A stretch of DNA of 35,687 nt from Endosaccharibacter trunci (GTDB taxonomy: Bacteria; Pseudomonadota; Alphaproteobacteria; Acetobacterales; Acetobacteraceae): NCBI GenBank assembly GCA_024515975.1, contig JAMSKV010000022.1:1-35687 (forward strand), given 5' to 3'. Positions within the stretch are counted from its first letter, which is position 1, and each line of letters starts with the position of its first letter. Of this stretch, positions 17,590 through 25,028 are shown piece after piece. The position numbers were made by a program, and so were the translations under genes. The notes under the pieces were generated by a model. The model was not told the origin of the DNA. It searched no databases and saw only the letters and a list, made by a program, of their open reading frames with translations.

Positions 17590-17913
17590 ATGGAGCAGGA
17601 CGCGGGCCAGTTGATGGCCGATGCCGATGCGCGCGCAGCCGCCTATCTGCGGGTGACTGGCTTCGCCTACGGCATTTTCGGATTCGGCTTCGTGCTGGCC
17701 TTTGCCGGACAAGGCGCGGGCAGGCTGTTCTGGCTGGTGTGCAGGGTCTCGTCGCGACTGCTGATCGGCGCGGGAGCCGGATGGGTCGCGGAGCGCGATC
17801 TCGGCCTGCCCATGCCGGGGCTGGTCTGGGTGGTCACCGCATCGTTCGCGACCTACGCGACGCTCAACGCGATCGTGCTGTTGCGGAGAAGCATCTGGCA
17901 CCGGCTGAGCTGA
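17590..17913 (+). pseudogene. C-terminal fragment of a MATE-family efflux transporter
   Basis: This 107-codon frame matches the last part of a MATE multidrug transporter. AAAYLRVTGFAYGIFGFGFV followed by AGQGAGRLFW, then RLLIGAGAGWV and a final hydrophobic segment, follow the order of the last MATE helices. Three hydrophobic stretches are seen at about residues 22-40, 45-66 and 75-98. A full MATE protein has about 450 residues, so some 350 are missing, and the sequence before 17590 is the MerB-like gene in another frame. The ATG lacks a good ribosome binding site. I read it as a deletion remnant at the end of the operon. A short expressed membrane protein cannot be excluded. Confidence 0.6.
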
Positions 17914-18036
17914 CGGGCAGGAGGAAACGCAGCATCGCTAGGACGAGGCCGGTCCTGACGCGCTCGATCGCCTACCCCCAGCGCATAAGCCGCGTATCCA
18001 TGCCTACCTCTTCTGGATGAGCTGCGCTGGCAGACA

Positions 18037-18159
18037 TCATTCCCACTCGATGGTCAATGGGTTTGATTTGGTCTTGTAGTTATTGAGCTTTCCGCCCACG
18101 GCCAATGTCGATACCAACTGCGATACCACCAGGTTAAGGCCGCTGGATTCGCGGATTCT
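18037..18159 (-). other. guaA 3'-end fragment: probable attR of a guaA-integrated island
   Basis: On the minus strand a short open frame ends NNYKTKSNPLTIEWE-stop. The last residues TIEWE-stop, encoded by 18037-18054, match the C-terminus of GMP synthase (GuaA, usually ...KPPxTIEWE). The rest of the fragment, back to a stop at 18160, does not look like GuaA. This is what an integrase leaves when it recombines inside the 3' end of guaA: the chromosomal last codons at one end, joined to element DNA. The 3' end of guaA is a known integration site of genomic islands. The chromosome would lie to the left and the island to the right. The rest of the 17914-18237 gap holds no gene that I can see. Confidence 0.55.
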
Positions 18160-18237
18160 CTACAGCAGTCATCCCGCCATAAGCGCATTCTACATCATAA
18201 ACGAGCGCCGGGAGAAAGCGCCCCTTCCCAACAGCAA

Positions 18238-20346
18238 CTAGCCCCTGTTCCGATCCTGTGGTGCGGAGAAGTCGGCGAAGAATTCCGAGGCAGGCTGAAC
18301 GCCGGAAACAAGCAGCCGGTCGCGGGCGCGGGTGCAGGCGACATAGAACAGGTTTCGCTCGGTGTCGTGAACCTCGTCAAGTTCCGATTCGTCGGCGACG
18401 GTCTCGATGCGCTCCTGCAAGGGCAATACGTCATCATCGCAAGCCATGACGGCTACAGCCTTGTATTCGAGGCCCTTGGCAAGGTGCATGGTGCCGATGG
18501 CAATGCGGCCCTGCGGTTGAAGACGTTCCGACAATTCCAACTGCGTGTAACCGGCGGCTTTCACGGCGGCGCGCGCCCTGGCGAGCTGGCCGTTGGACCT
18601 TACGAACAAGCCGATCTCGGCGGGGACGATTCCATCTGCGACGGACTGTTTGATCCAGTCGGCCACGCCCTGGATCTCGTGGGCGGCGTCAGCGAAGATC
18701 TGGATTTCGGGATCGGGGCCATTGAACACGGACACGGTGCCGCGCCGGTCCTGCTCGTTCCCGTCAACGTCTTGCACAATCTTGGGCAGAAGGCGGTCGG
18801 CTGCCTGCCTGATCTGGTGCGAGGTTCTGTAATTGACCTTGAGGGTGCGCGAGCGCCCGCGAATATCGACGCCCAGCGCCTTCCACGAAAATGGCTCCTG
18901 AAAGATGCGCTGGCCGAGGTCGCCGGCGAAGAACAGCGTATCGGGGCCGCCGGGTGCAATGGCGGCAAGCATCCGCAATTCCGGCACACCAAGGTCTTGG
19001 GCCTCGTCGATCACCGCATGGGTAAAGGGTTTGTCGGACCGCCCCGCGAAATGCGCGGTGACTTTCCCGAAGATCGAAGGCCAGGTGAGAAGCCCCTGCG
19101 CCTCGATAAGCTGCCTTGCTCGCACAAAGACGGGCCAGAGTTTATCTCGCTGCTTGACCCCAAGGCGGTTCTTGCGGCCAAGGCGGGGAACATCCTGATA
19201 AGCCTGAAGGCTATCCAACTGCCACGCATCGACGACATTGAGCCATTCCGATGCCATGAAGCGCGGGGTGAAGCTGGTCAGGGACGCTTCGCCCGCCGCC
19301 GTCCTGAGCGCTCCGCGAATCTGGTCCTCGGTCGCCGCCCTCGGGTGATGCCCGAAGGCCAGCGTGAATAGTTCGTGCGCTACACCCCTGAACGGTAGGA
19401 CGGTCACGCGGGGAACGATCCCGTTGTTCTCGCCTGTCAGAATTCGGAGCTTGCCTTCCAGAGCGTTGGCGAGAGGCAGGGAAAACGTCGTGAGCAAGAG
19501 CCGCGCCTGCGGATGTTGGCGCAGGATGTTCGCAGCGCGATGCAAGGCCACGACCGTCTTGCCGGTGCCCGCCGACCCTGAAACCCGCGCAGGGCCGCTG
19601 AACGATTGCTCCACCACCTGCAGCTGGGACGGGTGCAGGAACACCGTCCACTGATCCCATGGAAAATCCAGCGCGCGTTTGAGTTCTTCGACATCCTCCA
19701 TGACGCGGAAGCGGCGCTGGGCGTCGGGATGCTCGAAGGGGCTGACCGTCTCCGGCGCGGTGACAGCGGGTATCTGCGGCTTTGCCCCCGTGGCGAGGTC
19801 CAGCAGCGCTTCCGCCGCTTCGCGCGGCAGGTGCTCGGCAAGATCGAAGATCGTATCTTCCGTGGCGGCCTTTACGTCGGCAAGCCAATCGACGGGAACA
19901 CCGTAGGTGAGAAGTTCCTCGTCCGTGATGCCGGGGAACAGCGGCGGCAGAACAACGCGGATCGGCGTTGCGGGCTGCTCCACCTCCACGGGCTTGTGGA
20001 CGACGATTTCATGAACGCGCTCGCGCACCTCCACGATCTGCGCCGCACCGGTCGTGGGATGGGTTTCGATGCGGCGGCGTTCGGCCCAGGTGTAGGCATC
20101 ATCGTGATGGGCAACGTAGCAGATCAGAAAGCTGCCTTCCGTCTTGTGGACGATCAGGCGAATGTCGCGATTGACGCGCATCGACCAGAAATTCGGGTCT
20201 TTGGACTTGTCAATGCGGTGAAATTGAAGCCCAGGCGCGGCGGGGTTCATCTGCAAATCGAAAACAGTCTCCTTCACCATCTTCTGCTCCTGGGCAGAGA
20301 GGCGGCGCAACGCGGTCTGGAAGCTGTCGGCGATGCAGAAGATCAC
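18238..20346 (-). CDS. UvrD/Rep-like helicase with N-terminal RelE/HigB-like domain
   Basis: This is a 702-residue fusion. Residues 1-95 look like a RelE/ParE/HigB toxin fold, with FWSMRVNRDIRLIVHKTEG followed by CYVAHHDDAYTWAERRR. From about 230 a superfamily 1 helicase follows: Walker A GSAGTGKT (257-264), Walker B VIDEAQD (445-451), and the late motif YVACTRARD (about 668-676). The helicase would unwind DNA with ATP. The RelE-like part may be an RNA-cutting, DNA-binding or simply structural module; whether its active site survives cannot be told here. The start is GTG and overlaps the previous stop (GTGA), so it is the last gene of the restriction operon. Similar RelE-UvrD fusions are known as stand-alone genes. 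The helicase lacks the OLD-nuclease partner of Gabija. Confidence 0.85.
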   Translation of the reverse strand: MIFCIADSFQTALRRLSAQEQKMVKETVFDLQMNPAAPGLQFHRIDKSKDPNFWSMRVNRDIRLIVHKTEGSFLICYVAHHDDAYTWAERRRIETHPTTGAAQIVEVRERVHEIVVHKPVEVEQPATPIRVVLPPLFPGITDEELLTYGVPVDWLADVKAATEDTIFDLAEHLPREAAEALLDLATGAKPQIPAVTAPETVSPFEHPDAQRRFRVMEDVEELKRALDFPWDQWTVFLHPSQLQVVEQSFSGPARVSGSAGTGKTVVALHRAANILRQHPQARLLLTTFSLPLANALEGKLRILTGENNGIVPRVTVLPFRGVAHELFTLAFGHHPRAATEDQIRGALRTAAGEASLTSFTPRFMASEWLNVVDAWQLDSLQAYQDVPRLGRKNRLGVKQRDKLWPVFVRARQLIEAQGLLTWPSIFGKVTAHFAGRSDKPFTHAVIDEAQDLGVPELRMLAAIAPGGPDTLFFAGDLGQRIFQEPFSWKALGVDIRGRSRTLKVNYRTSHQIRQAADRLLPKIVQDVDGNEQDRRGTVSVFNGPDPEIQIFADAAHEIQGVADWIKQSVADGIVPAEIGLFVRSNGQLARARAAVKAAGYTQLELSERLQPQGRIAIGTMHLAKGLEYKAVAVMACDDDVLPLQERIETVADESELDEVHDTERNLFYVACTRARDRLLVSGVQPASEFFADFSAPQDRNRG

Positions 20347-20963
20347 TGTTCGTCCTCATGGGAATCGCCGTCAATTCTCTGAACGCCGATGAGCTTCCTT
20401 TCGGCAATGCGCGGAACAAGCCGATCTTGATCGTTGCCGATCAGCGCCACAAGGACATCTTCAGGAACGTCGTGGAAGTCGCGCCGCAAATTCAGAATGG
20501 CGCGGGCGTTTTCGATCTTCAGAGTACGTAGCGACTCCCGATCCTTTTCAAGTTCCGTTTCCTTGATAGATGTTTCGATTTTCGCTTGCTCATCGGCCTG
20601 ACGGCGAAGTTCACCTTCGGTAAAAAACTTAATGAGGCTGTCGATTATTCCCTTAAGCGCGTTGCAGGCTTGTCCGAGGCCCGCGAGATCAATCCCTCCG
20701 GGAGAGGCGTATGAAATCCGGGCGACCTTCATTCGATAGTCAGCGCGAGCCGTTGCGCGAGCCCGCGCAAGAAGCCAGTTGTTGGTCTGATCCAACTGGT
20801 CGTTAAAGCTCACCGACAGATACGGGCGCTCAAACCAATAGAACGGCGGCTCGTAGGGGAATCTACGGATTAGAGCCGCCTTATAGTAAAGCGATTCAAC
20901 GCCAGTGAGGACTTCAATGAAGTCCTCGGGCTCCCATTTACCATCTATCTCAAGCCGCAGCAT
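20343..20963 (-). CDS. unknown 206-aa protein of the restriction operon
   Basis: I do not recognise the family. From the ATG at 20963, which has AGGGGG about 7 bases upstream, it starts MLRLEIDGKWEPEDFIEVL. The frame extends to 20984 but only without a ribosome binding site. The first 95 residues look alpha-beta, with ARISYASPGGIDLAGLGQA at about 90. A probable amphipathic helix (ALKGIIDSLIKFF) and a charged coiled coil (about 115-160, rich in Glu, Lys and Arg) come next. The C-terminus is acidic (DGDSHEDEQ). It begins 10 bases after the methyltransferase stop and overlaps the helicase start by four bases, so it belongs to the same transcript. A sensor, adaptor or effector is possible. Confidence 0.75.
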   Translation of the reverse strand: MLRLEIDGKWEPEDFIEVLTGVESLYYKAALIRRFPYEPPFYWFERPYLSVSFNDQLDQTNNWLLARARATARADYRMKVARISYASPGGIDLAGLGQACNALKGIIDSLIKFFTEGELRRQADEQAKIETSIKETELEKDRESLRTLKIENARAILNLRRDFHDVPEDVLVALIGNDQDRLVPRIAERKLIGVQRIDGDSHEDEQ

Positions 20964-20973
20964 CGCTCGCCCC

Positions 20974-23916
20974 CTATACCGCAAAGATCTTCATCACCTC
21001 GTCGCCGAAGTGATTGATGACCTTGACCGCGAAGCGGCCCGTGTCGGGGCGCGGAAACGGGCGCGATTTGTCCCGGTAGAGGGTCGCCCAGGCGTCCTCG
21101 TCGATCTCCGCCTTTAAGGCGGTCTTGAGCGACTTGTAGGGATCGTTCGCGCCCATAAAATAGGCGTGGCGGACGAAGAAGCTTTCCTCGTCATAGTCGG
21201 TATCGACGAACCATGCGGCGATGTCGTCCTTGCCGCTAGCGCGGACATCGCCAGTCTTGGGGTCGAATACATCCACACCAAGAACCTCGACGACGATTTC
21301 GCCCTCGCCATTGAATTCCCATTTGATGTCCGGCTCGCCGAACACGACGAACAGATTGCCGGCGCCCGTGTTCTTGAGTTCTTCGGACATATGCAGTTCG
21401 GGATTCATCTTCGCCTTGAGGATCGGCAAAGGCCCAAGCTTGTTCAATTCGGAGGTATGCGCCTCGAAATTGAAGCCGCAGGCGATCAGCGCGTCGAAGC
21501 GCGCGTCCAGCGCCTCGCGCGCGGCGGCGGTCAGGTCGGCGCGGCTCACCGTGCCGAATTCCGGGCCGATGAAGATAGCGGCGCGCTTCTCCGTCTCGCC
21601 TTCCATGAAGCGGCCATCGGCGGCGATCCACGTTCCGGGCCAACCGATGATCGTGGTGAAGGTGATACGGTCCTCCTTCTTCGCCTGCTGGACACCCGCG
21701 GTTTCGAGGTGCTCCAGAATCATTGTCGTGAAGTCGTTGAGTTCATCGGTGCCCTTGGGCAGCTTGCGCTTACGCTTGCCCTCGGCGGTGTCGATTTCCT
21801 CGATCAGGTCGATCTCGCTGGAGGGTACAATGCGGTGCGGCGAAAGACTCTCGACGGTGAACGGCCCCGCAACGCGGATGCGGGATTTGTCCTCATAAGG
21901 CCGATCGTAGAGAAATTCGACATCGGCCTTTTTGGCAATCGACTCGTCGATCTTCTTCTGGCGTGTGAGGCGCTGTTCCCACCAGGCTTTATGCAGGCCC
22001 TTGATATTGTCGGACCAACCGGGCGCGGCCTCGCGCGGGATTTCCCATTCTTCCCACCTCCTGCCGAGCGCGGAGTTGAGTTCCCGGAGCAGCGGTTCAA
22101 GCTTCGCCTGAAACTCCTCCCAAATCACGCCGATCTCAGAATTGTTGGCGATGGATTTGAGCGTGATGTGCGGCGCACGGTCGTACACGAAGCCCTGGCG
22201 AATATCCCCATGTGGCACACCATCGGCGGGCGGCTTGCCGATCAGCTCACCTTCCTTCTGGCGGCCTTCCTTGCTATCGGCGAGCAGATAATATGGATAT
22301 TTCGCACCCATCACTCGTGCACGGGCAAGAGCCAGCGCGACCCGTGACGTGTCGATGGTGATCCAGCGGCGACCCCATTGTTCGGCCACAGTCGCTGTTG
22401 TCCCGGAGCCGCAGGTCGGATCAAGCACTAGGTCGCCTGGGTCTGTAGTCATCAAGAGACAGCGTTCAATAACTTTTGCAGTGGTTTGAACGACATACAC
22501 CTTGGGGTCACTGAATCCGCTTTGTCGGGTGTCGTCCCAGATGTCAATGACAGGGCGATATGGGAAATCGCTCAGGTAACGGAGGAAGCATAAAGTATTT
22601 CCCGATGCGAACAGGCGATCAGCCTCCGCCAATTTCCGCATCCCAGCCGCATTGGTCTTCCATCCGCCCTTCGCAGGACGATAGGTGCCCCCTTCATGGC
22701 CAACGTCAAATACGGTCGTCACGCCGCCTGTCTGCGACGTGAGAGGGTTCGGACGAAACGGGTCTAAGTCCGGTGACAGATTCTCAGGCCGAGCGGCTTC
22801 ATCAGGCGTCATCTTCCGCCGGAAACCCTTTTCATCCTCCACCCAGCGCAGGTTGCCGTCATCCTCCACAGAACGCGCTACGTATTGCCGACGCAGCTTG
22901 AGGTGTGCCTTTGATTTCGCGTACCAAAGTAGAAAGTTGCATGTTTTTGGCAACGCTTCAACATATCCGCTGGGACTTCCTGCACCAGTAGTGGTTCGAA
23001 AGATGATCTGACAAACGAAGTTGTCTTCCCCGAATACCTCATCCATCAGCACCCGTACACGATGCACGTTCTCATCGCCGATCTGAACGAAGATGCTTCC
23101 GCTTTCTGTCAATAGGTCGCGCATCGCCGTGAGGCGGTCTCGCAGGTAGGTTAGGTACGAATGGATGCCGTCTTTCCACGTATCGCGGAAAGCGCGCACC
23201 TGTTCTGGTTCACGGGAAATTTCTTCGATTTTCCCGTCCTTCACGTCGCGCGACCGCGTCGACACCTGCCAGTTGGAATTGAACTTGATGCCGTAAGGCG
23301 GATCGAAATAGATGCACTGCACCTGTCTGCGCAGACCTTCGCGCTCGGCAAGGCTCGCCACCACCTGTAAGCTGTCGCCGAGGATGAAGCGGTTCGACCA
23401 GTTCTGGTCGTGCTGGTAGAATTCGGTCTTGGCTTCGGGATCGATGCCGTTGAAGTCGTGGAACAGGTCGGCGATGTCGCTCTCGGCTTCGCGCTTGGCC
23501 TTGGTGCGGCGCGTCAGGTCGTCGATGATCGCCTTGGGGTGAATCTTCTCCTGAATGTAGAGCGGCGGCGCGTTGACAACGAGGTCCGACCAGTCCTGCT
23601 GATCCTTCCCACGCCATATGAGTTGGGCATCGGATATGTCGATATAGCCGGTCTCCGCCGCCTTCTTGATCTGCTCCGGCGTCAGGCGGACGCGCGCGCC
23701 CTTCCAGACAAGCTGTGGATCGAGATCAGCATCGCGAGGGCGGATTTCACCCTGGGCAAGGGGATAGCGGCGCGGATAGACGACAGGAGCAAAGGGCGCG
23801 ATTTCCTCCGCCCGCTGCGCGGCGGATTGAAGCTCGGCAGTCGGGATGTTCTTGCGCTTCGCCTCGGTGTGCGTGAGCGTCTCGACCTGTTTGTTTGCTT
23901 TCGGTGCCTTCGCCAC
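20974..23916 (-). CDS. type III-like site-specific DNA methyltransferase (Mod)
   Basis: This is a 980-residue beta-class amino-methyltransferase. The catalytic motif IV is FDPPYGIKF at about 204-212 and comes before the AdoMet motif DPTCGSGTT at about 499-507, the order seen in type III Mod subunits. GDSLQVVASL and SIFVQIGDENVHRVRVLMDEVFG are other Mod blocks. It should methylate adenine N6 (less likely cytosine N4) in a recognition sequence that cannot be read here. Residues 1-170 and about 590-980 are large extensions, longer than usual for Mod, perhaps for target recognition or contact with the operon's other proteins. The start is GTG and shares one base with the previous stop (TAGTG). 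It stands in one operon with the Res-like protein but separated from it by an unknown gene. Confidence 0.9.
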   Translation of the reverse strand: MAKAPKANKQVETLTHTEAKRKNIPTAELQSAAQRAEEIAPFAPVVYPRRYPLAQGEIRPRDADLDPQLVWKGARVRLTPEQIKKAAETGYIDISDAQLIWRGKDQQDWSDLVVNAPPLYIQEKIHPKAIIDDLTRRTKAKREAESDIADLFHDFNGIDPEAKTEFYQHDQNWSNRFILGDSLQVVASLAEREGLRRQVQCIYFDPPYGIKFNSNWQVSTRSRDVKDGKIEEISREPEQVRAFRDTWKDGIHSYLTYLRDRLTAMRDLLTESGSIFVQIGDENVHRVRVLMDEVFGEDNFVCQIIFRTTTGAGSPSGYVEALPKTCNFLLWYAKSKAHLKLRRQYVARSVEDDGNLRWVEDEKGFRRKMTPDEAARPENLSPDLDPFRPNPLTSQTGGVTTVFDVGHEGGTYRPAKGGWKTNAAGMRKLAEADRLFASGNTLCFLRYLSDFPYRPVIDIWDDTRQSGFSDPKVYVVQTTAKVIERCLLMTTDPGDLVLDPTCGSGTTATVAEQWGRRWITIDTSRVALALARARVMGAKYPYYLLADSKEGRQKEGELIGKPPADGVPHGDIRQGFVYDRAPHITLKSIANNSEIGVIWEEFQAKLEPLLRELNSALGRRWEEWEIPREAAPGWSDNIKGLHKAWWEQRLTRQKKIDESIAKKADVEFLYDRPYEDKSRIRVAGPFTVESLSPHRIVPSSEIDLIEEIDTAEGKRKRKLPKGTDELNDFTTMILEHLETAGVQQAKKEDRITFTTIIGWPGTWIAADGRFMEGETEKRAAIFIGPEFGTVSRADLTAAAREALDARFDALIACGFNFEAHTSELNKLGPLPILKAKMNPELHMSEELKNTGAGNLFVVFGEPDIKWEFNGEGEIVVEVLGVDVFDPKTGDVRASGKDDIAAWFVDTDYDEESFFVRHAYFMGANDPYKSLKTALKAEIDEDAWATLYRDKSRPFPRPDTGRFAVKVINHFGDEVMKIFAV

Positions 23917-25028
23917 TATACGCCACCTTTGTCGTTCTTGTCGTTTGAGCCGCCACGGTCATCGAAAAGGTCGGGCGTTTCCGGCTCCACAAAATGAACC
24001 GTGCTTTGCAGTGCTTGAATCTCTTGGTCGGTCATGGGCGTTGAAAGCTGGCGTCCGTTATAGGAAAGGACGCGAAAGACCTTCACATGCGATGGCTTGG
24101 CCGTCCCCGCCGGGTAAGCCCATTGCACACGCATGTTGTCGCGGATCGTCGGTTTCAAATCGGCATCACGCTGTTCGACGCGATGCCAGAAGCTTTCGTC
24201 ATCTATTGAAAACGAAACATCTTGATACTTGCCGGAAGCGGCCTGCCAATTGCGGCCATCGCGCTTCCAGTTCGGCGAATTGACAACAATATCGACCGTC
24301 TCGAAATTTAGGTCGCTGGGCTTGGGCGGAGCCTCGGGAAGCGGATCGGGGAGTTGCGTGATCCGCCTTGGAAATTCATTCCGCTTAATCGAGAAGTCAG
24401 CCGATCTATCAAAAGAGATGCCTTTCACCTCGGGGTTGTCGATGCAGCCCTTGAAAATGCGGTTCCGCCCCTGGAAGGCGGCCCGGAATTTGTCCGGCGT
24501 GATCCCGATCTCTTTCAGGCGGTCGGTGTCGATTCTCAAAAAGCTGATGAGAACGAGCGCGATAGCTTCCCCCTCGATTTCCTTTGAAACGTCTGTGACC
24601 GGCGGTGAGACGGGAACCGATTCCACGACTTCGACGAGCGCTTTAGACGTGTCCAGCGGCTCCACGGCCTTGGATTTTGACAGCTTCTGGCGGATGGCCG
24701 CCCCTGCTTTTTCGGCCCAAGCGGCGGGTTGTTCCGTCGTGAGGCCCTTGAAGAAAGCTTTCCCAATATCCGTGCCGAAGAAAGTCAGAACGGAGCCGCC
24801 CACGGTCACGACGACCGCAAGCACCTCGATCAGGCTTCCTTCTTCGGGCGTCTTTACCCGAAGCTCATATTTTAATTTGCCGTCGAACAGCGACCTGTTG
24901 AAGTCGTCGATAATTTCCTGCGTGGCGCGAGCGGTGTCGATGAATTGGCTGAGCGGTATCTCGCTCCGTTCCACATCAAAGTGATAGACGATTTCACCTG
25001 GATTTCTTGAGAGGTCGCCGTCCGTCAT
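23916..25028 (-). CDS. unknown 370-aa protein between Res-like and Mod-like genes
   Basis: I do not recognise a named family. It begins MTDGDLSRNPGEIVYHFDVE. A hydrophobic, glycine-containing stretch LIEVLAVVVTVGGSVLTFFG (about residues 66-85) could be a membrane segment or a buried helix. It is followed by TDIGKAFFKGL and a helical, charged part. Residues about 240-370 form a second, beta-rich region with several Trp (NSPNWKRDGRNWQ, RVQWAYPAG). The C-terminus is acidic and glycine-rich. Its start overlaps the Res-like stop by four bases (ATGA) and its stop shares one base with the methyltransferase start, so it is made in step with both. A membrane-acting effector or a regulator of the enzyme is possible. 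Confidence 0.8.
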   Translation of the reverse strand: MTDGDLSRNPGEIVYHFDVERSEIPLSQFIDTARATQEIIDDFNRSLFDGKLKYELRVKTPEEGSLIEVLAVVVTVGGSVLTFFGTDIGKAFFKGLTTEQPAAWAEKAGAAIRQKLSKSKAVEPLDTSKALVEVVESVPVSPPVTDVSKEIEGEAIALVLISFLRIDTDRLKEIGITPDKFRAAFQGRNRIFKGCIDNPEVKGISFDRSADFSIKRNEFPRRITQLPDPLPEAPPKPSDLNFETVDIVVNSPNWKRDGRNWQAASGKYQDVSFSIDDESFWHRVEQRDADLKPTIRDNMRVQWAYPAGTAKPSHVKVFRVLSYNGRQLSTPMTDQEIQALQSTVHFVEPETPDLFDDRGGSNDKNDKGGV

